A stretch of DNA of 64,000 nucleotides from Ceratorhiza oryzae-sativae (GCA_030998015.1 JARWMV010000249.1:186001-250000); one strand, 5' to 3'. Positions 24,018 to 38,473 are shown, numbered from the stretch's first letter. Translations and numbers: made by a program. Notes: generated by a model from the letters alone, not told the origin.

Positions 24018-25326
24018 TCACAGCTTGGAAGGCTCAACAAACGATACACCCTATGTGAGAGGTGTCAATATGAATCGGGATGAGCCAGGGGATGCTCACC
24101 TTGGAGATATTCCCCTCGAGCTCCGGGACTGCCGCCTTGACGAGGCCCTTCTCATAGTCGTTGATGTTTCCGAGAGGGTGGATCTTCTCAACGCCGTTGG
24201 GCTATAATACCAATGTCAGCGTTGGCCTTTGAATACTCTGAATCACCTACACCGAGCTTGATCCTCGTGGAGAAATATTGGAGCTGAGCTCCAATCTCCT
24301 TCTTTAGCTGCTGGCCGCCCGCTGGGTCCGCGTCGAGGTGGACATAGCTCGGCACAACAACATCTTCACCCTTCAGACCCTTGAGGACCGCGCTGGTAAA
24401 CTCGGCTGCGGCATAGGCCATGCTGAGTGTCGCGCTTCCGGCCCCATCCTTGGCCTTGACGACCTCGTCCCCACCAAACTGGATACGATTGGTGAGAGCC
24501 TCGATGTCGCTCTGAGATACGCTGGACGGAAGAGGAGGGTTGGATTGGGAGAGGAGGGGGATGATGGTTACACCACTGTGGCCGACCCACAACGGGGACG
24601 GTGTAGGACGGAGCTTTGGACGCGTCTCCCGCAACCGTGGCAACGAATGTCGAGGCGCGGACTACATCGAGGGTCGTTACACCGAATAGTCTTTTTTCAT
24701 TTCAGGGTTCAGACGCGTGTATACCGATATAGAATGCAAGTGCGCACCGTTTAGGATCGAAGACACCATGTTTGGCGAGTACCTCGGCAACGATGGGAAC
24801 TGTGCTGTTGACGGGGTCTGGAGACACGTGAGCGACGCGCCAGGAGATACAATATGGACGCACTGGAGATGACCAGGACGAATGCCTTGGGGGCGTTTGT
24901 GGCGATGCCGATCGCGAGATCGCGAATGATGCCCGCGTTGATCTGCATGGGGAATCAGCGGGACTCGCGGCTCGGGACTTGTGTCGGTCCTCACCTTGAA
25001 CAGATCGTCGCGTGTCATCTGGGTGGGTGTGAGCATACAGCGCGAATCAACAAGACCGAACCACTCACACCAGGCTTTCGCGGGACACCGGCGGGGATAA
25101 CCACGATGTTGGCGTCCTTGAGGGCGTTGGCGAGTCCATCGTTGGGTGGGAGGTAGCCCTTGACGGCCGCAGGGGTGTCGATGTGGGAGAGATCGGCGGC
25201 GACACCGGGTGTGTTGACGATATCGAACAGCGCGAGCTCGGTGATGGCGGGGTGGGCCTTGAGCAACAGCGAAAGGGGCTGGCCGATACCGCCTGCAGCA
25301 CCGAGGACGACAGCTTTGAGGGTCAT
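24018..25326 (-). CDS. Malate dehydrogenase with peroxisomal SKL terminus
   Basis: NAD-dependent malate/oxaloacetate interconversion. It starts [20 protein letters not shown] with no mitochondrial presequence, and shows the dinucleotide-binding GAAGGIGQ, substrate-binding AGVPRKPG...[17 protein letters not shown] and [25 protein letters not shown], the catalytic [13 protein letters not shown], and [16 protein letters not shown] final intron after NISK (about 24102-24052) joins to [14 protein letters not shown]. SKL is a canonical type-1 peroxisomal targeting signal, so a peroxisomal (MDH3-like) enzyme serving the glyoxylate cycle or beta-oxidation is inferred. A form keeping the last intron would lose SKL. 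The signal sits in an exon of only about 34 nt, easy to miss in automated prediction. Confidence 0.92.
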
Positions 25327-26123
25327 GGGAGTGGATATGGTGGATGTGGGCTGAAGACCGCATTTGGCTCACATCTTAATATATGCCCATCTGCATCCGA
25401 TCGCTCGCCTTCCGGAGTGTCCCGCTGCTCGTCGCGACACCGCCCGTCGCCCGCCAAATCCTCGTCGCCGCTGATTATCCCACCCGGTCTCTGTAGTCGC
25501 TCCGGCAGTTGGCACCTTGGCATGTGATACTCTGCCAGAATACTCGCTCGCCATTTTCTCACGTCATCCCCAATTACCAAACTTGGGTTCTATCTGGACT
25601 CTGTCGCGAGGATAAACATACATTCGGGCTGATTGGCGCATACATTTGAACGTCCCCTTGCCTCCTTCGCTAGGCACCAAGGAAACAAGAACCAGCAACA
25701 GCCCTTGGTCAAAACGACGGTCGTCCGCCAAGCCAGCTCACGTCATGTCTGGGGGTGGCTGTACCCCCTGAATCGAACGGAAATTATTCCAGTTGGTTCA
25801 CTCTGGCTTTTCCACTCGTGTCTAAGAGTACACAGGTCAGTCTGATATCATATTACATGTCCCTCCACACTTGCCGAGTATCACGATCATCGTTTGACTT
25901 GGGCTAACAGGCGTGTCCTGGTGTTAAGTTCGAAAACCATTCAGTCTGTCCGGATAGTCTCACTTTGCAGATCATGGCAGCTCGCCAAGTCATATCATCT
26001 CATGTGCGATGCCATCTGACATCCAACCAAATGTCAGGACTCGACACAAATCCAGGGGTCAGGGGCGAAGGGACTTCCACGTGACTCGCGCGCCTGTTAC
26101 ACCCTCTCCACCGTTACCATCCT
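25327..26123. promoter_or_regulatory. Divergent promoter region, MDH / APC1
   Basis: About 800 bp between head-to-head genes. An AT-rich TTAATATATG near 25375-25385, about 50 bp before the MDH start, may serve as its TATA element. No protein-like frame is convincing. Confidence 0.45.
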
Positions 26124-29100
26124 ATGTCCATCCAGGTTGCTCTCCAGAGCGCATCTCCCAATTTTGCACAGTCTTGCCTCCAGCCGCCCACCAACGCATA
26201 TGAACAAAACAACGGCACACAAGAATCTGATCTCTTACGATCACTCCGGAATGTCTTTGCACCGAACCAAACGTCCACCAGTGCTATCCGACATGTTCTG
26301 AATCCTTCCCCAGTTGACGGCGAGGGTGAAGAAGGGCTTCATTGGAACTGCCAAACAGTCGTTTGGACCATTGGTGGAATCGTTCGACGAAAATGGGACT
26401 TTGCGCACGAGAGTCAAGACATCCAATGGGCTTGCTGGGCATGGTTTCGTCCAGACGACTTGCCGCCCTACGGCTCCCAAACGTCTTCCCTTCAGCATCA
26501 CTCGGTGTCAGAAAACCCAAACTTTGGTCCGTTCTTCCAGTTTCTCCAACGTCAGCGCATGTCAGCTCCTCAGGAGGACCAACAACCAGGGACGAGTCGA
26601 GCGCTCGTGGTGTTTTTACGCGACATCGCCAAGGTTCTGTTTAGGACAGGCGTCGAACATACTATCAACCTGCCGTTTCTTGTGAAGAGAGCTTGGGATA
26701 TTGCACCCACTGGATTGCTCGTTCAGCGTGCACAAGAACGAGAAGAGCTCGATGAGGCCAGTTTACTTGGAACTCCCCTCCTACCGACATTATTTTCCCT
26801 TTCTAGCCCTTTGGACGAATTCAAAATTGTGGGTTGCGCTCGATCCATCATAGGACCCGATGACCTTGACCCAATCGTCGAGCCAATCCCTTCAGTCCGA
26901 CTTCATCCATCGGATAGCGTCTTGTTTGTCTCAGACCAAGACTTTCATCTTCTCATCTCGCATAACCACCAAAAGCGCCGTCTAACTATCTGGAGATATG
27001 TGTTACGAAAACCGGCCGACGGCGCTGGCTCTCTGGCTGCGGGCAAAGCGAGAGAACGAGTGATGAACGACCGTCTGGACCGCATACCGCTCGGTCCTGA
27101 CCTGGAGGATGGTGTAGCGTTTGGTGCTGGGTCGGCACAGAACATTTCGCTGCCACATCTGCCTCCGATGTCGAGAAGCGATTTGTCTATTGCGGTGGAT
27201 CGAATTCATCTTGGTGGACAGGATGAGGATCTGTCAGGGACGGGAGTAGGCGACAGCAGTATGCGTCCACATGTGTGGTTGCAGCACATTACGCAAATGG
27301 ATTTGACAGATCACGAGTATGTTCTGTTGCGTTTTGTATTTGATGCGGGCTGATTGTGGGTTGGCAGTTCCCACCATGTGTCTCAGATAACGATTCATCC
27401 GTTTGATGCTCGTGGAGATACCTGCACGATTGCCATTCTACTTCCATCTCATTCGGTCCACTTGCTCTCTCTCACTCGACAACATTCGACCATTACCTCG
27501 ACTCACTTGGCGAGCTTTCCTGCGCGAGCTGTGACTCCTCTCGTTGTAACTCGGGCAGGAATTAAAGACCTAGTCGTCATTGCCCCCGATGGGTCAATCA
27601 AGGTTGTCCTTTGGGACCTCCGCGAGCTGAACATCTCCCTCATGCCTCCCAAGTACAGCCCGACTCATCAATCGCAAGACCGGTCCACCTCTTTTACACA
27701 TTCCCGCTCCACTTCTCTATCCTCAGTACGCATGGCTTCTCCTTCCCCTCCTCCCTCTTCGCCCCACCGCACATTCGCCCTTGACCTCCTCTCTCGAAAA
27801 CCAATTGGTTTTGAAGACCCTGTTGATTCAAGTCTCACAATTCTCTTCGATGATGGGACTCGAGCACGAGCTAGCTTTGATCTGACACCTCGGGATTGGG
27901 TTGTTCGACTTGGGTTCGAAGCTCTCGCAAGAGTTGTGCCCAAGGACGAAGGATGGCAGGTACGGAGGCGGTGGTTGGAGACGTTTAGGAACGGTCAGAG
28001 AACAGTTTGAATGCTTTGCGGATGCGGTTAGTGAGGTATTCGTCGGTCCTCAAACACGAGTTTCGACCGGAGGAGGCACGGCCTGGGAAGCGCTTGCTCA
28101 AAGTCGAACGCACATTCGGGTTCGAGATGAGCAAATGTTCACCTCGATTGGCTTGGCATTGCCCGAGCCGGATCCTCGCAATCTCACATTTTCCCAAGTT
28201 AAGGCTGGTGGATCGTCTCCACATCTGGCAAGCGCGATGCTGGCGCTGCATTTGGCTGCTCAGACATTGGTGGCAGACGTGACCAAGATGGATCGGCTAG
28301 TAGACATGGGTGGATTGATACTCAGGCTAGCGAGAAGAGTCAGGGCGGATTATGTTGATTATTGGAGCCGGATGTGCTGCGACGCAGAGGAGGCGTGGAA
28401 GGGGTGTGTCAGGAATGGTGGGTGTCTCAAGTATGTAGTGATGGTATCTAACTTGTCTGCTAGAGTCTTACCTCCACGACGAACGCATCCTCGCTCCTCC
28501 TGACATCCTCTCTCATCTTTATACTCGTCTCGCTGTCCCTCATGGCCGAACTTCGTTCCCCAAACTCTCTGAGCTTGCACGGACGTTTGACCTTTCTCCC
28601 GCTCTTGAGTATGGAATGCAGGATCCCATGTCGCGTATCCATCTATGGAATGACGTGTTCGACGTTTTGTGCGATACCGCTATAGGCGATCAACGGGCAC
28701 GAGCTGTAGGAGCTGTCGCGGCGTTATTGGCTGCTGGCAAAGAGGAAGGTGATATTGCACAAGCCATCGCGAGGCTACCTATTGGGATTGGTGCACCTAT
28801 CCGTGAGGCGCTCAGGAGTTGCCAGTTGAATCCACCAAGTGAGATGAGCGCCGAGTCATATGCATTGATTGAACGAAGAGATTTGGCGCATATGCGGAGC
28901 GGTAAAGCGTCTGGATTCACGTTTGGTGGAGTTTATGAGCACCGGGCGAAGATGGCGAGTATTCTCTTTTTCGATGGGCTAGATTTTGTGGCTGATATTT
29001 GGCCTCAGGAGGCTAATTTGGACGTACGAGCGACAGCCGACGACCTAGAAAGAGAGGCCAAGGCAGTCGCACAGGGCCATACTTGGGACCATAGCGGCAC

Positions 29101-32100
29101 CGAGCTAGGCCTGAAAGGATTCACTGATGTCAGATTTGGAAACGATCAAAGGCTCAGGGAGGTGGAGCAAATGTTGAGTGCGTCAAGAGTGGTAGTTATC
29201 AAGTTGAAGGAACGGCCCGAGCTGAGGTGAGTGACGATTGTGCGATGGAGAAACAGTCTCTTACGTCGACCTTAGCGAACACGATCAAGCTGCAGAGAAC
29301 CAACAGGTGGCACACTGTATTGCCGAGCGAACGTTCTCGCTTGCTTTCGGGCGAGGGGCTTATACCTTTGGATCTGTGCCAACAGTAATGACCGACGTTT
29401 ATACTATACCCAAAATCGAACTCTCGGTGAAAATATATCCACAAAACATCACAGTGACTCCCGAGGCCAACAGGATTCCACCCGATTGCTTTCAGTTTGC
29501 CAATTTCCATAATGGAGTTGCAGCTGCTCTGCGGATTTCTCCCTCCTCCGGAAGCGTGGATAGTTCTTGGATTGCATTCAACCGACCAAACGAACTCACA
29601 GCCGAGCATGCCGGATTTCTCTACGGGCTTGGACTCACTGGTCACCTGCGATCAATGGTCACCTGGCATACGTTCCGATATCTTACCCCCAAACACGAAC
29701 TGACATCGATGGGTGTGCTGCTTGGTCTTGCCGCGGCCCATATGGGATCGGCGGACAAGGCGACCACAAAGCTTCTATGTGTGCACATCCCAGCACTCCT
29801 TCCGCCCCGCGCGGCCGAGCTGAATATCCCCCATGCAACCCAGATTGCCGCACTCTCCGGCGTGGGACTCCTGTATCTTGGTACACACGATCGGCGAATG
29901 GCCGAGGTCATGTTGGGGGAGATCGGCAAGTCGGAAGGACAGGATGCCGAAGCGTATTCAGTTAGTGCTGCTCTATCGTTTGGCATGATCATGCTCGGAA
30001 CTGGCGCGCGCGCAACGAGCCCAGTAGAGATGGAGATGCTCGCACGTCTTAGGGTTCTCATCCAAGGCGAACCAGCCCGCTCGGGCGCGGCTGCCTCCCC
30101 AACGGGAAACAAGCCGTCGTTCGATGCAAACCTGACTTCTCCGGCAGCTACCATAGCACTTGCGCTGACGTACCTTCGGACTGGCCGGGCGGACATTGCG
30201 GACTTGCTCGAGCTGCCGGACACGCCCATGGCATTGTACCGGATCCAACCGAACTTACTCTTGGTGCGCACGCTCGGTCGGGCGATAATTATGTGGGATG
30301 AGATCAAGCCGAGTTTGGAATGGGTACAAGAGCGGTTGCCGGCGATGAATGCCGAACGACTGGACCGTAGTTTGAGCGAGTCGGTTGACTTGGCACATTA
30401 CCACATCATTGCTGGGTCTTGTTTTGCAATTGGACTCAAGTATGCAGGCACGACCGATGAAAAGGCATACGGAGTAATTTCATATTGGTTCGATTTCTTC
30501 ACCAGCCATGTCACCCACCCCAGTAAGTGATTTACTTAGGTCCTGCTAAGCTTCTCCTGACAGGCACCGTCCCAGCTGCGACATACGAAGGACAGGTCAA
30601 AAGGAGTGCGATGAGAGAAACACTGAATATTCTGGCACTAGCACTTGCCATGGTCATGGCCGGCACCGGCGAACTCACAACTCTGCGTCGCCTCCGCGTA
30701 GCATACGGGCGATTCGGTCCTGGATTCAAGTTCGGCTCCCCGATGTGCACTAGTCTCGCACTTGGGCTATTATTCCTTGGTGGAGGGCGATACACCCTAA
30801 GCTCGTCTAACGCATCTATCGCCTGCCTGGTTGCTGCTTTTTACCCTCGGCTCCCATTGACATCCGCCGACAACCGCGGCCACCTCCAACTCCTGAGGCA
30901 CCTATGGGTACTTGCAGCTGAACCCCGCTGCCTGGTAGCTCGAGATGCTGATACCGGAGAAACAGTTTATCTGCCTGTCAAGGTTAAGGTCGTGGGCGAC
31001 CCGCCAGTCTTGCATCATTTGATGACACCAACACTTATTCCTGACGTACGTGCGCTCCAGTCGATCCGAGTCGACTCGCCACGATACTGGCCATACTATG
31101 TCGACGTGGCTGGTGTTCGCGCTCATCGAGAAAACATCCTCCACCATCAGACGCTTTTCGTGAAACGACGAACAGGCTTCCTAAGCTACATGGAAGATCC
31201 AAGAGGTGTTCGAAGCATCTTTGTTCGCGCAGGAGCGCATGCAGGCGAGCCCTCTGCACTAGACTTTCCGGCTTCGGCGGGGCTCAAAGGGGTTGGCGCT
31301 CAAAAGGACTTGCAGCGATTTATTGTAAGCTTTTCGAATGAGCCCATGTTTGTTGCATGGGCGGACCGCCTTTGTCGAATTCCAGAAAGTCCGACGCTGG
31401 CAGATGCTGCACGCAGAACGTACTTTCATCAGGCTCTACTAGAGTGCTTAACCGCAGACAAGGCCCAAGCGTTGCCCCTTCACGCCGCACTTCATTCCCT
31501 TACTCAGACCGGAGTGGACCTGTATGCTCCTCATTCCAGTTCAACTCATCCGAACCACCCTTTGGAAACTCCCCAGCCACCACTCGCTGGGCATCATACT
31601 GCTTCTGGTCCCCGTACTCTAGTATTCCGAGATATTCGCCTTGCGAGGGATTTTTATGCCCAACTATTCCCCAATTTTGGAGGTCGAGTTGGAGAAAAAG
31701 CTCGTGGTGGACTGGTCAAAGGAAGTTTGCTAAGCGCAGTGGCTGGTTCATGGGATGGTGTCTTGCGAGAAGCGAGAGGCGGTCACCTCCGAGATAACGT
31801 TCCAGATGTGGATTCGGGAGGGTATGTTGGCGTGAGTGCACAGGAACTAAACGCTGCGGTCATGAGATACTGCCGTGGAGAAGAAGTGCGACCCGAAAGT
31901 CCCAGGCGAAGCGGATGGCTTCAGCGCGAACGAGAGCTCCTTCGTGCCGTCGGGTTCTATTTATCCCGGTTTTGCTTCCCTGGTCCTGACGCACTTCGTG
32001 GCATTCGGGTACTAGTTGAAGAGGAGAGGAACAACATGATGCAGGAGAAAAGGATGGTAAAACAGAACACGGATACGGACAGGCTGAGCGCAGTAACTGC

Positions 32101-32248
32101 GAGAGAGCGGGTTCTGATGCTGCTGGCAGCCAATGCTGCGACGGGTTTACATGGGTATATGCCAATCCAGGACGAGTATCACCCAAGATGGGCCGAAGAT
32201 TGCTGGCATGCTTGGGGTTGGATGCCGTTTAGCGTATTTGTTGATTAA
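26124..32248 (+). CDS. APC1: Anaphase-promoting complex subunit 1 (APC1)
   Basis: Largest scaffold subunit of the APC/C ubiquitin ligase, holding the platform and PC-repeat (Rpn1/2-like) solenoid. Six exons fit: 26124-27311, about 27369-27960, 28011-28427, about 28474-29226, about 29276-30523 and about 30565-32248. N-terminal WD-like signs include LHWNCQTVVWTIGG and QWACWAWFRPDD; WDIAPTGLLVQRAQER follows. PC repeats are seen in SMGVLLGLAAAHMGSADKAT, HIPALLPPRAAELNIPHATQ and AALSGVGLLYLGTHDRRMAE, plus FGSPMCTSLALGLLFLGGGR. The intron at 27961-28010 (exon ends WQ, next starts FECFADAV) repairs an apparent frame break. Predicted length is about 1,950 residues, normal for APC1. Essential for metaphase-anaphase transition. 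Confidence 0.9.
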
Positions 32249-33589
32249 TATTTTAAATTGATGTGTGAGCGTAATAAAATGTGATACCGCTGCAGTTATG
32301 TGCTCGACATATGAAAATGGGAAGCCCCTGTTAGCCTCGAGGGATTGTTTGATTTGGTTCATGCAGTGCAACTCCCCCGCAGAACAACTCGATTCTGAAC
32401 CCGGAAACGCTAATGTATGCGCAGTAACTGTGTCGTAAATAAGCGAACCCACCAGGCTCGGGACATTGTTCCGCCATGTTTTCAAACGCGGGCATCTATG
32501 AAAGCCGTTCTATAGTAGCTTCTATCCAACGATGTATTCTTCGAGTTTCGGAACCCGTCCGTCGGTTCATGCACATTTGAATGCATCCCATCCCTAAACA
32601 CTTCAAGGATCCCGTTTCAAAGTGGTATGTGAAAAGATTCGGCGGTACAAAACTGGGATAGCCCCCAGTGCCTGCCTGCTGCAACGAGACGAAGAACACC
32701 TTTTGTTAGATATGTATTTAGTGACTCGCTAATTCTTCGATGCCATAGAAGCACATGCTTAATGGGTACACTCCGCCACAAGGTTAGCAAAGGTGCTGTT
32801 ACACTCTGAATTTCTACACAGAACACAGCTAGCCTAAGATTTTCGGCATCCGAGTGGAATACGATAGGAGCTGATGCTGGCGATAAAATTTGACCCAATT
32901 TTCACGATCTAGCCGTCAACTGGGTGAAGGTGGTCTTCAACCGAGGGACTGGGATGATCGCGGTAGCAAGCTGCCACCTTTTCAAGAAACTAGTGCTTGT
33001 GACAGTCTGCCTAAGTATTACGCCGCTGTGATATGCTCATGGTTGTAGATGCGATATTAACGAAGAACGGAAGCGCTCCTAGAACATTTCTGAGGCTCGA
33101 GGCTTATACGTAAAATTCTCTGGTCTTTAGATTAACGTAGGTACTCGCCCTCACAAGCCGTATTCTGGAAAGGTACCGAAATATGGGGGTTGAAAAGAAC
33201 TATATTCGGGTGGATTCATATTCACCACTGTACAAAAGCTATGTAGGTTACCGTAGCGAGGACGTCGCATGGGATTCCCCCCCCCCTCGTGATTCCACAG
33301 ACATCATGGATCGAACTAACGTAGATTTTCGTGATACCAGCCTCGTGAGGTGTAGATCACCCACGAATGGCAAAATCCATTGCGGGGGGTCTGTCGTCCG
33401 AACATCTCCGCCCTGCCAGCATATACTCAGAAATTTCTCCGGGGTGGATGAGTTTACCGTAGATTCGATGCTCTAGTCATTCGAACTGGTCAAAGACGCT
33501 CACAACAGACTCCAAACGTTTTCAGGGATTCAGCATTATATATAAGATGCGTCTATGCAGGATACATGCGTGAAAATAGTCAAGTCCAA
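32249..33589. other. Convergent intergenic region
   Basis: About 1.34 kb between the 3' ends of APC1 (+) and DAHP synthase (-), longer than most convergent gaps here. Short frames on both strands have no recognisable content. A short C-run lies near 33280. I see no RNA gene or repeat. Confidence 0.45.
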
Positions 33590-34872
<1,283 letters not shown>

Positions 34873-36550
34873 ATGGCCACCGCATCCCACGGACAGAACG
34901 CAGTCCCCGTCGAGCTCAGCCCGGATCCAGGTGAGTCGCGATCTGCATCCTGGAACCCACACCAATCACCACACAGCGTTCTGCATCAAGTCGCGCGTTC
35001 TCCCGCACGGTCACAAGCTCTTCGTCAACATCTGTCACGATCCCGCCATCCCCCCAACCGATGCCAGCGCCTCGGTCGTCCTCGGCGAGCGCCGTGACGG
35101 CACTGACAAAGGCGAGCCCCTCCATTCAACGAACCACGCGGTCTTCTTGACTCGTCCTGTTCCAGCCGGCCAACCATGCATCATATTCGACGCCATATTC
35201 AATCCCGATCTCTGCGCCAAAGCCGCTCAAGATGCCGAGCTCCGGCGTACCATCATAGGTGAATAACAAGGAACCTCTTGTTGAGCTGCAACTAAAGTCC
35301 CGCAGAGATTTCACTCGTTCGTATCGAACAGGCTACGGGATTCAAGCTGAGCCGCAGTACGTCTCGTTCGCGTCGCATTTGATCCCATCTCATCGTGAAA
35401 TCAGCCATCGGAACGCCAAACATCAAATCAAAAGGGCCGATCCCACCTCGGATCGCTCGTATACCCGCTTTTTGGGCAACTCGGTCAACCGTGGCCCAAC
35501 AACGGGACGAACCAACAACACCGACATGGTCTTGGGCGCCAACGCGAGACGGCTGCCAGATAATCATCAAAGTCCCCGATCTGGTACGTTTATGCCTTGT
35601 CGTCTGACATGTCTATATCCTATTGTGTCATGGGGGGTGGGTCTATTTCTGCCGTCTTCCGCAATTTCAGTACACCCGCCACACGTTCGGCGGGATCATG
35701 CTTCTCTTTCCGCTCACAAGGCGAGCGCCTCGCGATTCCGTTCTCCACATCGGCCAGCCCCTCTCTGCCCCTAGCGTGACGTGACGATGTGAGATATCAT
35801 TTCTCACACCCACCCCGGTCCCGATCATCTCGCACGCGTCTAATGGTTCTTCTCACACTTGCATGCACGTTCCTAGCGTCCCTGCCTTTCATTCCTTGCT
35901 TATTTTCCAATATTTCTTCAAATTGGTTCGCCTATTGATGATCCTGCGCCACCACCGCTGCAAACCCATTCCATCGATTAGATTCCAGTTCAGCCCAAGC
36001 TGGATCTTCTAATAACACTCACGCTCAACATTCTATGTTTCTTCGCACACACGGTTCACCCTACTATCTCCACCGGCCCGTGCACGTTTCTCCTATTTAT
36101 GCACGTCCCTTCTACTGAATCGTGCGACTTTCTCGCCTACTCTATGCGCCTACACAACAGAGCCAGGTGGGATATAGGCTAACTATTCTCAAACCGCACC
36201 GCCACAGACAAAAGATTTGTACGAAATAAGCACGCTTGATATCGAGGCCAGGCGACTGATATTCACCGTGGGTTCGCGGTACCATCTCGACACACCTCTA
36301 TTACCTCCCGCCGGCACAAAGCCTCGGTCTGACGCAAAGGTCGGTCCAAACTCAAATGAGAGCAGGCTCAAGGGATCTGACAGTTCTATTCCTGGATGTC
36401 TAGCCTGTTGGTGGGGCCAAATTTTTACCGACCACGGTCGACCCGGATTCTGCTGTGGCCCAGTGGAGTGTCAAGAACAAGGAGATTTCGATAGCAATCA
36501 AATGGGCGAGCGTAGCCGAGAGGGAGAGGGAAAAGGCGAAAGTAGCGTGA
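34873..36550 (+). CDS. PIH1-domain protein (R2TP complex, PIH1D1/Nop17-like)
   Basis: HSP90 co-chaperone adaptor of the R2TP complex, involved in assembly of snoRNPs, polymerases and PIKKs. The N-terminal PIH1 domain reads AFCIKSRVLPHGHKLFVNIC and HDPAIPPTDASASVVLGERR, then NHAVFLTRPVPAG and CIIFDAIFNPDLCAKA. After an intron follow LVRIEQATGFKLSR and IGTPNIKSKGPIPPRIARIP, then CQIIIKVPDL. A 624-nt intron (35584-36207), tenfold longer than its neighbours, joins in phase to TKDLYEISTLDIEARRLIFT and VGSRYHLDTPLLPP, the CS-like C-terminal domain. The last exon gives SAVAQWSVKNKEISIAIKW and a TGA at 36548-36550. Without the long intron the model would lose its CS domain. The junction near 36335-36400 is approximate. 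Confidence 0.82.
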
Positions 36551-37314
36551 TCGTAGTTCTCAGTCATTTTTCTCGGTACGATTGTGCGCCACTGGTTCGC
36601 GGGTGGCAGCTACCATTCGAGAGTATTCACTTGGATTCGCTCAATGGGAAATTTATAAGATTCCAAGCTGGAGCGTTCAATCACGGCTAGACTGATGTCT
36701 GGAACAATTCATGCATACACAGGACCCAAATACACGTAGAATTGTGCGCCGTAGCCTGCGGAGACGCACAATGCGTACTGATCAAAGGGAAACGCCAACG
36801 AGGCGAACCGGTCACGTAGGCCGACGCAGCGACGCGGTCCTTCGTGCTGCTCTACGACTACACTGTAACAGCACCCGGCGTCGCGCGTCGCTTTTGGCCC
36901 ACCCACCATCTCCTTGACGCAACCTGTCGTTTGGTTGCGGCCCATCCGACCCGCGGTTCGGTGAGACTAAGTGGACTTGATTTCCCCTGGGCTATGGTAT
37001 TGTCCGTCCATTTGAGGACAGATGAGATCCGACTAGGGTGCTCCCATCGGACCTGTCTTATCCTCCATCTTCTTTTCCCCCCTGTAGAATACAAATATAA
37101 ATACATCGAATATGCCAGAACACTCTGGCAATCGCATGACTCGTGTAGTACGACTCGTGTACTTACTGTAACGTTCTACAACGTACTACAACGTCTCTTA
37201 ACGTATACACAAGGAGACCTTTCCGGCTCCGTAGGTAGTATCATTCACACAGCTAATATATTCGCTTTCACTCGTCTTATACACACTGCGCTACGCGCAT
37301 ATACCGCGTGACTT
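36551..37314. other. Intergenic region
   Basis: 3' region of the PIH1 gene and 3' flank of the IFI6-like copy. Short direct repeats built on CTACAACGT and similar words occur at about 37165-37205. No gene is recognised. Confidence 0.4.
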
Positions 37315-37960
37315 TTAGGGTCGATTTCCAGACACCCTTTCATTCACATGCTCTGGATGCGAACTATCACCCTCATGCGTGCGGTCCCTATAGCTATAGA
37401 GAGGAAGAGAGCTGGTGTCTCCTTCATTATTCCCTCCATTATTCCTCCCGTTATGCCCTCCATCATCCCCTTCGTTAATCCCTCCATTCTTCCCCCCATT
37501 CTTCCCTCCGCCGTTTCCTTCGCCCCCCAACCCATTAGTCACCAGAGATCCTAGGGCCGCACTGACACCGGCTACGATTCCCGGCAATGGAGTTGCAGTC
37601 GTACCGATCGACTGTATAATAGCAAACCAACTTCCCGAGGCCACAGCTCCCCCATAGAAGACAGACTGAATAGCCTCGGCGATAGATACTGTAAAGCCGG
37701 GACGACTTGAGCAACGAGCAACAAAATGATATCAAGTATATTGGATCGTCGTCTGCTGCAACACCCGCGATAGTGAAACCCGGCAAAGGTGGGGGCAACA
37801 AAAACGCCATACCCGCCGCTGTACCGATGGCCACAGCCTTTTGGAGCCTTTTTGGCAGCGCTAGGCGGGTCGCCCATAGTCGCGAATCTTATGCACTTGG
37901 CATACCAGGTACGAATGGGTGCGCGAGGAAGCTCGCATTCTCATGGCTCCTTATATACTG
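37315..37960 (-). pseudogene. IFI6/IFI27-like copy, apparently decaying
   Basis: A second copy of the gene at 38474-39150. It retains VAIGTAAGMAFLLPPPLPGF, then after an intron SIAEAIQSVFYGGAVASGSW and FAIIQSIGTTATPLPGIVAG, matching the intact copy block for block. The tail is a low-complexity run of Gly-Gly-Lys-Asn-Gly-type units (about 37420-37530), encoded by degenerate 12-bp repeats. I cannot find a clean first exon in phase with VAIGT. The donor used by the intact copy after VAAG is not GT here; only an earlier GTGTTG donor keeps frame, deleting GVAAG. Either the copy is a pseudogene or it uses shifted splice sites. Confidence 0.5.
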
Positions 37961-38473
37961 AATTCATAAATTGAAAGGTGGGTGGGGAGAGGGCTCCACG
38001 GTACGTGAAAAGCAAGCTTTGTGTGTGAATTACCAACAAATCAAAAGATGTGGCTAAGAGGATGTACGTGGAAGTGGCTACCATAGGGGTCGCGAAGAGG
38101 ACAACGTGTTAATTCTATCCACAACTCTCCAGGCACTACTCAAAAGTAGAAATTCGCCTTTCGCCGTACCACATATTCTTCTTCTATATCCAGGTATACA
38201 CGATACGCCGTTGGTTTCGACATGAGGCTTAAGATCAGAGCGGCAAGGTGTGAAGGAGTTTTCCGCTCCCAATTCTCAGGAGATTAGTACTATAAATGGA
38301 CCCACCCAAATAGCTAGTATATGGGATTCAATAAATTGACTTGAGGTTTCCTCACAGGGTGGCTAACAATGTGCTGCGGGTTCGCTTGCCAAGTTCTTTC
38401 AAGAGATTGCGCCCTGGAAAGTTATAGATTTAATTGCCTATCTGCTAAAACGATATCGAAGTAGTTTACAGCT
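37961..38473. other. Spacer between IFI6-like copies
   Basis: About 510 bp separating the tandem copies, both on the minus strand. It must hold the 3' region of the intact copy and any promoter of the lower one. A TATA-like TATATACTG near 37953-37961 may relate to the lower copy. No other feature is seen. Confidence 0.4.
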
